From: Halictus rubicundus
Taxonomy: Eukaryota > Arthropoda > Insecta > Hymenoptera > Halictidae
Length of the DNA: 64,000 nucleotides
Reading direction: 5' to 3'
NCBI RefSeq assembly: GCF_050948215.1
Contig: NC_135150.1
Location: 17,587,943 to 17,651,942 of the forward strand
Shown here: positions 11,797 through 22,111 of the stretch, in pieces
Position numbering within the stretch: the stretch's first letter is position 1
Layout of the letters: each line of letters starts with the position of its first letter
Translations under genes and position numbers: made by a program
The notes under the pieces: model-generated
What the model saw: the letters and a program-made list of their open reading frames with translations, nothing else
Databases searched by the model: none
What the model was told of the DNA's origin: nothing

Positions 11797-11944
11797 GACG
11801 GCGGATCTTTGTGCAAAATAAAATTTTCTTTCTGTGCAAACAAACTGGAGTAAGGTGGAAAATTGTTTTCTTTTTTAATAGGCTGAATTACTGTCTCAAA
11901 TTACGCCTACATATTTTTCTCGGAAATGCATCAAATCCACTACT
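11797..11944. mobile_element. MITE family L, partial copy
   Basis: GCGGATCTTTGTGCAAAATA at the left and GAAATGCATCAAATCC at the right match the two ends of family L. A further half-copy (TGCGGACTTTTATGCGAAAT) begins at about 12050. Confidence 0.55.
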
Positions 11945-14900
11945 GATGGAAAACAAACTCGGACCGTGAATATTCTTTATGAGTTTACACTGCAAACATT
12001 CGTAATTGGAATTCGTTTTATAGGCGTTGCGCGGTCGACAATAAGCAGGATGCGGACTTTTATGCGAAATACAAGTTTGTTACATTAATGGCTTCGACAG
12101 GAGCGAAATAAAAATTTCATTCTTCCCTCAATTATTTCACCTAGCTAAAACTAATATATTTACAATCTTAAGTTCGGAGAATTTTCTGAAATTTTTACTG
12201 TGACACATTTTGTCTGCAAATTTGGTTTTGTTGAGCTACTTTGATTTTAGTGGATTTCCTCGAGGTTGTAATTAGGCAATCAACATACTAAACAACAATG
12301 TCACGTGGACAATTTACTTTAGAAATCAATCTCGGAGAATTCACAAATCTCTAATATTTCCTGTAGATATTTTATAGAAAATGCTTAAGGAAAATAGAAA
12401 ACTGAAAAATCGTGGTAAAATTTACGCCGATGCACAAGATCCACACAACATTCGTAGAAAATATTTTCAATCATTCTGCTGGCCCGTGCTCGATGCAACG
12501 AGGAATACTGTAAAAATTCGCTGAATACAGTTGCTGCAAAAATATGCATTCTTGAAAAAAAAAAACTGTACTTCATTCTCATCACCTTATTACAATTTCT
12601 TTAAGACATCGATCAATAACCCTAACCCTCAATGACTCCAATAAACCTCACAATACACGTAATAAGACGTACACATATTTGAATAAAAGTGGAGTTTCAT
12701 ACTCGGCAACATTTTATCCGGGCATCGCGGAAAGAGTTACATACCGGCGAACTTTTGGCGGGCACTGTATGAATAAATAAAAATACATCTGCTATGCGCC
12801 GTGCACGACGACTGACTGGAAGCTTATGCTCGCGGGGAGCGGTGCATCGTGTTCGATCCTCCCGCCTAATCTTCGCACAGATCATTGTGCAGCTGCGCTC
12901 GGCCAGAAAAATCCACGGTCCGCCACCGTTTTCTTTTTGCGTCGTCGTTATCGGAACTCCTGGGAGAGAGAGCCGTTCCTCGTCGGCGGATGGATGGAAA
13001 AAAAAATATTGTTGTAATCGGGGGACGGGGTTCCGCGCAAAGTACGAGAGACGCGACGATTTTTCCGGTCGGCCAGCTGTCCCCTTGTATTGACTTTCTC
13101 TCATCGAGATGCACTGGAATAAAACGGAGGAGAAACGTTCGATTCCGCTCCGACTCTGGCGCTCTGTTCGAGGCGGCCGGCAGGGGCGGGGGTGGGGACG
13201 GGGAGGACGAAGGGAGGACGGCTATTATTACAGGCTTTTGGGTCCAATAACTCTTCGGCTCTCACTTGTTGCTGTAGTCGTCGCGCGAAGGGCATCGCCG
13301 CGTTTCCCTTTTCAGGATTTTTCGCCGCTCGAACGGAACACCGCACCGCTCGAAATAAAAGTATGGTCGACCGTCCGGTCGACGATCGAACCGAACCAGG
13401 TCGATGTTCGAAAACCATTGGAAACTTTGCAACAATCTCCAAATCGTTTTTTAAAAATATCTTCTCTAACGAAACTACCTACCTGTATACTTTGGTCAGA
13501 TGATTGAACAATCTGATGATCGCAACCTGTTTCAAAGTTTCTCAATCTAAGGTTTTACGGAGTACTAAAGGTGATTATTATTTTACTTCGTCGAAATAAC
13601 GAGAATATGTCTATTCAAATTTTTAGTTATTTTGTTTTTATAATGTGTACTCAAAGAAATAAATATGGTGAATAATTTTAAATAAATGTTGGACGGTGCT
13701 GAAAACAATTAGAAATTTTGGTACTATCTACAAGCCATTTTTTAAAATATTGTCCTAAAAGAAGTTGCACGTGCAATTTGATCGGACAGTTAAATACATT
13801 TCTAATAATTGGAACGTGTCCTAAATTTTATTCATTCTTAAGCACTATTATTTAATTCTGCTTATAAATTGGATGGCAGTTTGGTCCAATTTATTTCTTG
13901 CAAACTGATCATGATTTTGGCGATTAATTCTTTGAAGTACGAAGAGCACCCTCCATTTCGTCGTAGAGCTTGTATCAATTTCGTTTAATACAATTTTTAA
14001 TTCAATTAAGGGATATTAAAATTGTTATTAGCCGTCGTACATTCTTCAGAAATAATTATACAAAAGATCTTATAATACCTAACAAGATGGGTAAATTTTC
14101 GTGCTGAGAATTGTCAGGTACAAAATTTGAAATTGATAAAAGGAAGGTCTTGAAAGTTACAAGCTGTGCATAAACATTGTACAGCAATAGAAAAGAATAA
14201 CTGTGCTATAAATGCAGATATTTGTAACAACTAATGTTCCTAATCAATAGTCTCTTCAGATCTGACATCGTCGCAGACATAACAGCATAACACCATTACG
14301 ACACCATGACATAACGCCATTTAAAAGGCTCCCGCTTCCCAGTCTATTTTTTCAATTAATTATACACATTAATTTCTTTCCGATTCCAAATTTCTGGTTC
14401 TCCGCACGGGTCACGAACGAAAATACTTGCGTCACGTCTCCAGTTAGTATAGCAGGGGCTGAAACTGTCATTGTTTATTCTGCAACGACAAGAAAGGGAT
14501 CTCTTACGTTCCGTCGGATCAAAACGACCCTTAATTTGTTGAGCGATGGGTAATTTCGTTGTCCTCTGACCGGGAAAGGAAAGTTTTGCGGCGATCGTTC
14601 CGGGGGCTTAAATGAATTTCTACGGAGCCGCCTCTGATCTCATAATCTCGTTTTTTTCGCTCGCTCGCTCGACGCGCCGATTCCATGGATAAATAACTTT
14701 GAAAGTTCGCCGAGTTGTTCGTCCGAGTCGCTTTGTGACGCGGGACTGCCGACATTCCGCCCGTTGTTCAACTATAATCCCGACGGGGATGAAATCTATT
14801 GCTGGAAACGAGGGAGACGGTCGGCCGTTTAAGTAACTTTCTTGTTTAACGCGGCAATCGTCGAGCTTTCTTTCGCGACGAGTCGAAATCCGGAGCTGTG

Positions 14901-15021
14901 GCGTTGGAGAAGTCATTCTTATTCGACTCCAATTTCTTTTAAATTGATACATCACCTACAATTTTAATTGTGAAGCAACCAGTCACCCCCAGTAACGTCA
15001 ATTAATAATTTATATTGGAAT
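11945..15021. other. Intergenic, no gene seen
   Basis: AT-rich from 12060 to 12700 and 13440 to 14500, CG-rich from 12780 to 13400. The CG-rich part has overlapping open frames up to 135 codons on both strands with no recognisable domain. Apart from the family L half-copy near 12050, nothing was identified. Confidence 0.45.
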
Positions 15022-15196
15022 CACAGTGATTTCTCTATATATGTCGCCGAGACCTCGATGATAAACGTCGCGGAATTATCCCCACTACCGCGGGGTATAC
15101 CCCGTGAGAGGTTGCGAACCAGTGCAAACATAACACGGCTCGGGTATGTCCCCGGAACTATAGACGACAATGGCCAGTGTAATTTTCGGAGGATCT
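15022..15196. mobile_element. Pogo-like MITE, family H, copy 2
   Basis: It starts CACAGTGATTTCTCTATATA and continues with the family block GATAAACGTCGCGGAATTAT and the 14-bp perfect palindrome CGGGGTATACCCCG (15091-15104). The right end is eroded. A second end of pogo-like type (ACAGTAAAGTCTCGATCTAA) follows at about 15199. Confidence 0.65.
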
Positions 15197-16904
15197 ACAG
15201 TAAAGTCTCGATCTAAGCCGATCGGATCTACACGATCTTAGTCAGTTCGCCTATCCCCTCCACTGGGGGGCCTCGGTGGTCGAGCAGTGTAAACATGCCA
15301 TAAATATTTTTTATGGTTAAACCGTAAGTGGTTTTCAGAAATTCTGTTGTAAACTCGCACTAATTGAATTACCGCGTTACTACGGCACTAATTAGCGACC
15401 GAATCCACAGAATTGCCAATTTTAATGTTCCATCGGCGATACGTAGAGCTGCTTGGTTTATCAAATCAGTACTTGGTGCGTCGGATAACGGGGCAGATTC
15501 GATTATCTAATCGAATCGAGTGGCTCAAATGAAGAAACGCCGTCGGCAGTCCGAATATACTGATTCGGAATGAAAGTGGCACTCGTAACGAGCTTATCGG
15601 ATCGATGTATCGCGCATTTTACCGGCCCGTCACATTTCCTTGATCAGTGACGTAACGGTGGCATCTCGTTATCGCGAGAAATCGGATCCGGTCGCGGTGT
15701 TAAAATTAATTACGTTACGTCACGTCGTTCAGCCGGATTGTGAATCACGAGCGATCGAGTACGGGACATTGTTTATCAGGAACGACAGTCGGTGAAACCG
15801 GAATAGCGGACAGAGTTGGAGGGGGGAAGGGGAGTAAAAAGCGTTTTCGAAGCGAAGTCGACGGAAGAACGGAAGATTGTTTAACGCCGGTGCTGGAATA
15901 ATCTCATTTAAAGGCAATTATTCCGATCAACAAACTCGTTCGTGCCGATGGGGAGGGGGAGTTTTCCCCATTCGTCCGAATGGATATTTTATATTTTCCA
16001 GTCGAACGGCTCGGAACGATTACCGGCGGGGGAGGAGGAGGGGTAGGAGGAGGGGAGGGCCTGCGCTGATCGTTTCCGTTTTCGTTGAAATATTTAACGA
16101 AGCCCGGCTGATCAGCGGGACGGGAAGAATTAATTTTTCAAAGAGGCGGATGCGGACGCCACTTGATTCCCCCGTAAATGCCATCAAAATTCCACGGGTG
16201 CCGGCACTCGATATCCAGTCCTCGATATCGCGATCCCTACCATCCATACAAATCGGATTTTACCAAATTGGAGTACAATTTTCACGAGCGCGTGGACGAG
16301 TCGTCAGTGCAGTCGCTTCACCGAAAAAGAATGAACGGGACAAATGGATACGGCTGAGGGAACGAGTAACAGGGAAGATAAAAAGTCGAACCCGAAGATG
16401 GTACGGAGAAGAAGAAGAAGAGGAAGACGGTTCTAAGTCGGTTGCGGATGATGAAGCGAATCAAGTAACAGTGGTGGCTTACGTGCGATGCAGCCTTGAG
16501 AGGCATCGCCCCCGGGGAGCATTTCCTAGAAACGCGTTAGCAACGAAACGTCTGTGCTTAGAATTTTCAAGCGGCGACGACTGAATTACATCCCCCCGTC
16601 ACGGAATCAATGGCACCTGAAAATACGTAAGCGGTGACAACCGGGAACGATGTTATTCCGCGCGCGCCACGATCCACGGTTAAACTCCTCGCGGGAATTT
16701 TAATTTATTCCAAAGGCGGTTCGGCGACGGAAGAAGCTGGCTTGGCTGGCTACCTAGCAGATTGTTAGAGATGTTCCGCCTTGTACGGGACCGAACTCTC
16801 GATCCTGACGAGAATTTCTGGATCTCCAGGCGGCTCGAGAGTAGCTCGGATTCGCGTAACGCGCTGCGCCACGTTCATTCGTCTTTCAGCCGCCGCCGCC
16901 GTCG
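15197..16904. other. Intergenic, no gene seen
   Basis: A GGA-rich purine tract lies at about 16025-16057 and a GAA-rich tract at 16406-16430. A 235-codon open frame at 15877-16584 is Arg-rich with an acidic run from the GAA tract; no domain is recognisable and I do not call it a gene. Confidence 0.45.
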
Positions 16905-17060
16905 CACAGTGTCGCGAATGGCCATTTTAGGTGGAAAAAAGTCACGTCAGAAAATAGATATAACATTCATATATTCTTCTTTCGGAATGTTTACCGAGCC
17001 TAATTGTACCCATAATAATTCAATTAATAGCGATATAAGTATCGAAATCAATACGTGAAA
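16905..17060 (+). mobile_element. Transib-type element end J3 (one end only)
   Basis: CACAGTGTCGCG at 16905 is preceded by CGTCG, a fit to the CGNCG Transib target. The following about 140 bp (AAAAAAGTCACGTCAGAAAA and then CGGAATGTTTACCGAGCCTA) match, in reverse orientation, the right end of J4 at 55565-55692. The similarity fades at about 17045. No matching second end was found, so this copy is truncated. Confidence 0.65.
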
Positions 17061-17504
17061 ACTCCGGACCGTAATACGGCGAAATCGTACGTTTATATTT
17101 GTTCTAAAGAAAATTATGTCTGAGCAATAAATATGAATATTTAAGCTTCTATGCACAACATTCTATATTAACATAAGTAAATATTTACGTTAATGTTCAC
17201 CAAGTTGGTTAATAAAGTCCTTCAGAATAATTTTTAAAGATTTTTTAAGTACCAGTTTTCTATGCCGGTTAGTGGACTTTAATAGAGCAGAACTAGAAAG
17301 TCTCGAAAGATCACATCTTGAAATTTTTCTAGAACGAGAAGTTAGAGAAATGAATGGAGAAATGAAGAGCTAGAGAAATAAATTACTCTCGCTCGCTCAA
17401 TCATTTATTGACCATTAACGAAAAAGGATCAACATTAAAACAAAATGAACGATTCATCGAATAATTTATTAAACACCAGCGACAGATACAAACATAGAAA
17501 TCGT

Positions 17505-17660
17505 ATACAGTAAATTCTCGATATATGTCAACAACACGGGTCTTGTCGGCGTCTTCTATGCAAGGGATTATGCAGTCCCACGTTTACCGTAAACTTATTC
17601 TTTTTTGTTGCTGTACGTGCAACATTCTGTAGATCTTCGCGAGGTGCATAAAGATCATTC
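17505..17660. mobile_element. Pogo-like MITE, family H, copy 3 (truncated)
   Basis: TACAGTAAATTCTCGATATA at 17507 followed by TGTCAACAACACGGGTCTTG matches the start of family H; the remainder is not recognisable. Confidence 0.55.
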
Positions 17661-17717
17661 AATTTCTATTTGCTGCTTTTTCTCGAATAAACTTGTTATT
17701 TCAAGGACGGGAACAGT

Positions 17718-17862
17718 TACAGTGATTTCTCGATATATGTCAAAAACACGGGTTTTGCCGGCGTCTTGTATCGTCTAGGAGACATACCCGAGCCGGTAGT
17801 GGAGATAATTCCGCGACATTTATCATCGAGACCTTCGCGACATGTACAGAGAAATCACTGTA
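17718..17862. mobile_element. Pogo-like MITE, family H, copy 4
   Basis: Complete but short copy, TA-flanked, beginning TACAGTGATTTCTCGATATA and ending ACAGAGAAATCACTGTA. The internal block GGAGATAATTCCGCGACA and TTTATCATCGAGACC is shared with the other copies. Confidence 0.8.
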
Positions 17863-18005
17863 TTCTTAATGCGCAATCTAGGACTCGATCATTAAATCGT
17901 CTTTGCTTCGCCTAGCGCATTAAACATCCATCATACGCACAAAATTATTCGCTTCAAAATTATCTTTCCGTTGAATTAGGTGTTAAAACCATTCGTCGTT
18001 AGTCG

Positions 18006-18203
18006 TTTGCGGATTTTATGCATTTATGGCAAAAATAAGGGGATGAAACACAAAATAGAGAAAACATCGAATGAATTTAATATTACTGGTACGTTGTTTA
18101 CAACCAATCGAAATTATTAAGAAAAGAAATCAATTTGTATGTAATTCCTTTTTCTCGTAATCGATGAAGGCAAGTTCTATTTTGCATAAAAATCCGCGAT
18201 CAG
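18006..18203. mobile_element. MITE family L copy just downstream of the MBF2-like gene
   Basis: It starts TGCGGATTTTATGCATTTAT and ends TTTTGCATAAAAATCCGCGA, the two ends of family L, 198 bp apart. Its right edge is 14 bp beyond the stop codon of the minus-strand gene, so most of that gene's 3' UTR probably lies in this element. Confidence 0.7.
18076..18081 (-). promoter_or_regulatory. Candidate polyadenylation signal ATTAAA
   Basis: Read on the minus strand the sequence is ATTAAA, the most common variant hexamer, about 140 nt after the stop codon at 18218. No AATAAA was found closer. It lies inside the family L MITE. Position and motif only; no transcript evidence. Confidence 0.35.
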
Positions 18204-18217
18204 AGTCGTCAGTTGAG

Positions 18218-18760
18218 CTATTCTTCAATGTATGTTGTCCATTCCTCGTTTGTCGTACTCGGAGGCTCAGTTGTGGTACTCGGAGACCAAGTTGTGGTAT
18301 TCGGAGGCTCAGTTGTGGTACTCGGAGACCAAGTTGTGGTACTCGGAGGCTCAGTTGTGGTACTGGGAGACAAAGTTGTGGTACTCGGAGGCCCAGTTGT
18401 GGTACTGGGAGGCCCAGTTGTGGTACTCGGAGGCGAAGTTGTGGTACTCGGAGGTGTACTAGTCTCCGGAGTAGTGGTCTCCGGAGTGGTGGTCTTGGGA
18501 GTAGTGGTTTTTGGAGTAGTGGTCGGCGCAGCAGTGGTTGTCTTCTTAGGCACAGCAAGGACGGTGCACCTCATCGAGATTCCCCAGCTCGGCTTTCCAA
18601 TAGCGGACACGACTATCGAGTCATCCCCTATACCCCCTGCCACGGGCCTGATGCTCACTATCCATGGGTTCCATGCCACAACACTGACGAACGAGATCTG
18701 AGACCCTTTGGGAGCCTTCGCTTCGCACCACGCGATCTGTGGTCTTCCGAAGATCCTCGG
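18218..18760 (-). CDS. MBF2-like secreted protein with mucin-like tail, exon 2
   Basis: Exon 2 encodes residues 42-221 and the TAG stop. It starts after a good acceptor (CTTGGTTTCAG) in phase 0, matching the exon 1 donor; the frame upstream of the acceptor is closed by TAA. Residues 42-113 complete the MBF2-like domain: QISFVSVVAWNPW and the diagnostic GGIGDDSIVVSAIGK, which align with the GG-G-N-V-I--KSQRG block of MBF2 and insect salivary secreted peptides. Residues about 114-142 are TTTP(K/E) repeats. Residues about 143-217 are about ten heptads of the type PPSTTT(E/W/G), with E and W alternating so that the real unit is 14 residues (42 bp). Such Thr/Pro tracts are normally O-glycosylated. 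Family members usually have about 100-130 residues; the tail roughly doubles the length. The tail shifts frame cleanly with its 21-bp unit, so length alleles would stay in frame. Confidence 0.8.
   Translation of the reverse strand, partial: PRIFGRPQIAWCEAKAPKGSQISFVSVVAWNPWIVSIRPVAGGIGDDSIVVSAIGKPSWGISMRCTVLAVPKKTTTAAPTTTPKTTTPKTTTPETTTPETSTPPSTTTSPPSTTTGPPSTTTGPPSTTTLSPSTTTEPPSTTTWSPSTTTEPPNTTTWSPSTTTEPPSTTNEEWTTYIEE
18240..18465 (-). repeat. In-frame 21/42-bp tandem repeat coding the Thr/Pro tail
   Basis: The 21-bp unit GTACTCGGAGGCTCAGTTGT(G) on the plus strand is repeated about ten times, alternating between GGCTCA and GACCAA forms to give a 42-bp higher-order unit. Repeat number is probably polymorphic. 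Confidence 0.85.
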
Positions 18761-18833
18761 CTGAAACCAAGCAGTTCCATTTTAAACGAATCCTGAAGTT
18801 CGCGACGAAATTCTCCGACATTTTTCGGTTCCG

Positions 18834-19584
18834 TTAACCCCTAAAGCACGGCGCACAGTGGGCAATTTGGACAAAATCGGATTCAAAATCAAGGAACTTT
18901 CGACAGGAATGAGGTAGGGCGATGAAATCTTTTTTAAATGAAAGCTGCAACTTTGTAGAATATGGGAAAAATAGACAGATTGTGGTATGAACGTTTGTTA
19001 ACCTCGAGAAAATTCGTTAAACGCGCACAAATTCAAGAAAATTTTAGTTTTTCCAATACCACGCGCGGAAAAAATTTTTTTTTAACATGCTATATATCAT
19101 TTCCCATAGATTTTTTCACGCTGATTTCAAATCTGGTACCAAAATTTGTCTACGACCTCAGGATTTTGCAAAAAATAGATTTTTGTGACAAAGACTAATG
19201 AAGTCATTTTTTCGTTGAAATGATTGGATGGTAATAATCTCTCTATTTTTCCCATATTCTACAAAGTTGCAGCTTTCATTTAAAAAAGATTTCATCGCTC
19301 TACCTCATTCCTATCGAAAGTTCCTTGATTTTGAATCCGATTTTGTCCAAATTGCCCACTGTGCGGCGCGCCCGTCCGCAATTCCATCTCCTTAATACGG
19401 CGAGCTTGTCCGCAACTCTGTCTCCCGGGCACGGCGCGCCTGGTCGCGGAAGGCATAAGAGCCACTATAGTGGCGTTACCGTTCGAGCTGATGGTTTCCA
19501 CGGAAGCCACTATAGTGGCGTTCCGTTCAAACTGGTGCTTTCCACGGAAGCCAATATAGTGGCTTACAGTGCTTAAGAGGTTAA
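18834..19584. mobile_element. TTAA-flanked piggyBac-type MITE, family B, in the intron
   Basis: Bounded by TTAA at 18834-18837 and 19581-19584; the ends TTAACCCCTAAAGCAC and (reverse) TTAACCTCTTAAGCAC form a 16-bp inverted repeat. The right end carries palindromes GCCACTATAGTGGC at 19461-19474 and 19506-19519 and a variant GCCAATATAGTGGC at 19550-19563, spaced 45 and 44 bp; the last is centred 24 bp from the TTAA. Before them GGCGCGCC-type motifs recur every 34 bp (19365, 19399, 19433). A Transib-type element (18854-19363) sits inside, so the original MITE was only about 240 bp. Confidence 0.75.
18854..19363. mobile_element. Transib-type MITE J1 with exact 5-bp target duplication
   Basis: It begins CACAGTGGGCAATTTGGACA and ends with the complement ...CCAAATTGCCCACTGTG. 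Inverted arms extend to about 120 bp (to GAATATGGGAAAAATAGA). It is flanked on both sides by CGGCG (18849-18853 and 19364-19368). CACAGTG termini with a CGNCG-type 5-bp duplication are the hallmark of Transib. No coding sequence inside. It is nested in the family B MITE. Confidence 0.8.
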
Positions 19585-20141
19585 ACTTTATTAGTTCCAT
19601 TTAGCGAAGGACGTTTTGTCTAACAGTAATACTTTTTGCTTCTCGAGATAACTATCTGAAAGAATGATTTCTGGCAAGACCTTGTACGAATTAGCTCTTA
19701 TGTGGATTATTCAGGTCGTCCATTTAAACTGCTGATAAGTGTCTCGTGTGACTCTTGGACTTAGATATTTCAACGAACCCATTTTCGCCCGATTAACAAA
19801 ATTTTTCGAAGAAGAAAAAGTAAAATGAACGCATTTAAATTTTCAGTAACAGATTATTGACTGATCATTGAAATTAATTTCTGATCGAATGTTTGACAGC
19901 AGTGACGTACAGCTTTCTAACTTAACTTCTTGCCAGAATTGCGAATGATTTGGAGATCGATTTTTCATGTTACACGATCTACTACATACAAATACAGTAA
20001 CGCGAAGATCAAACAATAGCTCCTTAGAGTTGCAGGGCCAGTCGAGTTTTCGAGCTCCATTTCAAAAGTCCATTTCAGAGTTAACATTTAAAGCGAGTAC
20101 GATGTTCTATGAATTTTTAATACAAAAAAAGTGCTACTTAC

Positions 20142-20264
20142 TCTAGTGATGACTTTATCCATAACGAGAATCTCGCCCGGTTGACGTCTGCCCATGATCA
20201 GGTTGTTTCCCCATGCGATCGCAACGAGGGAAAAGCACACGGCCAAAAATACTGCGGCCCGCAT
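20142..20264 (-). CDS. MBF2-like secreted protein with mucin-like tail, exon 1
   Basis: Exon 1 encodes residues 1-41. The ATG at 20264 has an A at -3 and is the first ATG after the predicted transcription start. Residues 1-19 (MRAAVFLAVCFSLVAIAWG) form a clear signal peptide; the mature protein starts NNLIMGRRQPGEILVMDK, which matches the N-terminus of MBF2-family proteins such as hymenopteran 'probable salivary secreted peptide' (pattern N-LI-G-R-PG). Pfam calls this family transcription activator MBF2 after a silkworm cofactor, but most members are secreted and their role is not firmly known. The exon ends at AGA followed by GTAAGT, a perfect donor, in phase 0. The intron (18761-20141, 1381 bp) holds two nested transposons. 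With exon 2 the protein has 221 residues. The transcript would be short, TATA-driven and likely tissue-restricted (inference). Confidence 0.82.
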
Positions 20265-20324
20265 CTTCGTTTGCACCGGCACAAGAATATTTTCGTACAA
20301 GCTTTGTAACCGCGACGCTTTGGA

Positions 20325-20360
20325 TCTGCTGATCGATCGATTACTCGATACCTTTTATAG
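20325..20360 (-). promoter_or_regulatory. Core promoter (TATA box and initiator) of the MBF2-like gene
   Basis: On the minus strand CTATAAAAGG lies at about 20351-20360 and an initiator-like ATCAGCAG is centred on 20330, about 29 nt downstream, which is the normal TATA-to-start distance in insects. The predicted 5' UTR is about 65 nt, ending at the ATG at 20264. Confidence 0.65.
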
Positions 20361-20838
20361 CATGTTCTTATCAATCGCCGCTGACAGTTCCCCGAAGATC
20401 GACGTTCCGCAAACGTCAAACAACAGCGATATCTTATGTAACGATATTTGTCTATCGTCATTCGCGGAGGTAAATCATTCTTTTGATATAACAGAATTTT
20501 TGCGTTCGGTTAGGACCCACACGATTCTTCCAGATCGCCGGAAATTTGCTAGATCTTTTATCTGGATCTCTAGCTGGCTCTTTCTAAACCGTTGGTGATA
20601 AGGGGTTATTCATATCGCCGACAAAGGGATTCTAGTTTTTTTTCATCCTCGACTCATGCCAAATTCCGACACAATTAATAATTAATTCGTTCGTCCTTGA
20701 GTTAACGCTTCATTTTTTTATAATCTCCTGTAGAGTGACTTTTAATCGAATTAAAATTGAATACATGAAAATTACGATTGTAGGAGAATTAAAAGAAATT
20801 AAAGATGTCAATATATCATTTTTCATCTATTCAAATTA
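20361..20838. other. Upstream region of the MBF2-like gene
   Basis: Should contain proximal regulatory sites of the gene; no specific binding site can be assigned. CGATATCTTATGTAACGATA at about 20428 and the GATC-rich stretch nearby are only suggestive. Confidence 0.35.
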
Positions 20839-21011
20839 CTAACTCTCGGACTCCTGCGAGTTCTAGGCCTAGGCCGGGGTCATTTCTGACCCACGCCGAT
20901 ATTTCGCTACAGTTTTCTTTCGATATAAGACGATTGGTCGGGGCCAGCTTTCGTCTTATTTCGGACGAAGAAGAAGAAGTCGTCTTATAACGGAATAAAA
21001 TTGTACGTTAA
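20839..21011. mobile_element. TTAA-type MITE, family G, copy 1
   Basis: It shares with 34680-34872 (inverted) the blocks CTCCTGCGAGTTCTAGGCCT, GTCATTTCTGACCCACGCCG and GTCTTATTTCGGA. The ends are CTAACTCTCG (a TTAA decayed to CTAA) and TTAA at 21008-21011. It contains inverted motifs GGGTCA-TTTC-TGACCC and ACTC-CTGC-GAGT near one end. A decayed family L end (AAATTTTATTTTGCGTAAAG) follows at about 21070. Confidence 0.6.
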
Positions 21012-21111
21012 GGGTTAAGGGAAAAAATAAGATTCTATGTGGTTTCTATTTCATGCAATCGATGCAGACAAATTTTATTTTGCGTAAAGACCAACAGTCC
21101 TGTGACTACTA

Positions 21112-22111
21112 TCGCAAACAACATGAGCCAGATAGAAAGTCCACGTCTTTGTCAGCAATGCACAAAAGCACGCTGCAATTGTGTACTGTAAGAAAGTAGG
21201 AAGTTGGAGACCGGCCACATTTTTCCCATGGAAATGCGACACACGAACAGTGTTAACATAGAAATCGGTGTCCGGACGTAATCGGATCCGTCATCTAGGT
21301 TTCGCATGGTGCTGACGATGCTGCATCATGCCATTGGCCATTGAACGTCACCGCGTTGGGGACTTGGCAAGGCCCGATACCACAAGATGCGGTGGATCGT
21401 GTTGACCGAAAAAAGTGTGTCCGTGAGAAAATCGATGACCAAGCGGCAGCAATCATATTTACGTTCGCAGATATCACGTGATAACTAGGTGAAAACAACT
21501 CGCGATATCGTATCACTGCGGATCACAATGGAAGATTTTATAGACCTCCAACAAATTCTGACACCGTACTGTTTGAAAATAAATATTTGGATAACGATCG
21601 ATAAGAGATTAATGCGATTCTGTAGTTTCAGGTGCGAACTAATTTTCCGCACCTGTTCGTAACGCGGATTCCGAAGGAGCCAGAAAATGTTCAGAGAAAG
21701 AGCGGTTGACAGTGAAATATTGTTATCTTACTTTTCGGTAATTGTAATCGTAGAAATAGAAATTTTAATTGGGTTCTCGAACGTGCTACGATGCGACGGA
21801 GGAGAGCCTTGCACTTGAATAAAAGTCAGGATGATAAGTGGTTCGTTGAAGTGACTGATAACCAGAAGGTTCTATTCAAAGATAAAAGCATTCCGCGCTC
21901 GTCAAATCGCGTTGCAACAGGGCAACTGCAACTGCTCCGGGGAATCAATAAAATGTAATCTGGAAAGAAACAGCTGGAAACAATTTCCAGTTGCCGATCC
22001 GACTTTTGCTCGGGTCTACGCTCCCAAAGAACTTTTAAATTGTAAATTAGCTACGCATCGTCAATTTTTCGCTTTGTGATTCTTCGGGAAAACACGCGGA
22101 ACACGATTCTA
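21112..22111. other. Intergenic, nothing recognised
   Basis: No exon, RNA gene or repeat copy identified between the decayed family L end at about 21070-21112 and the mariner element. Confidence 0.4.

Noticed and set aside
12616..12634. AACCCTAACCCTC, resembling a telomere repeat
   Set aside because: Two units only and surrounded by ordinary AT-rich sequence; insect telomeres are normally TTAGG.
15877..16584. 235-codon open frame with an acidic run
   Set aside because: Low-complexity Arg and Glu content comes from GGA and GAA tracts; no recognisable protein.
20265..20300. Upstream extension of exon 1 to a TTG at 20300
   Set aside because: The extension has no ATG and would put a hydrophilic segment before a canonical signal peptide; ATG at 20264 fits the TATA/initiator and the family.
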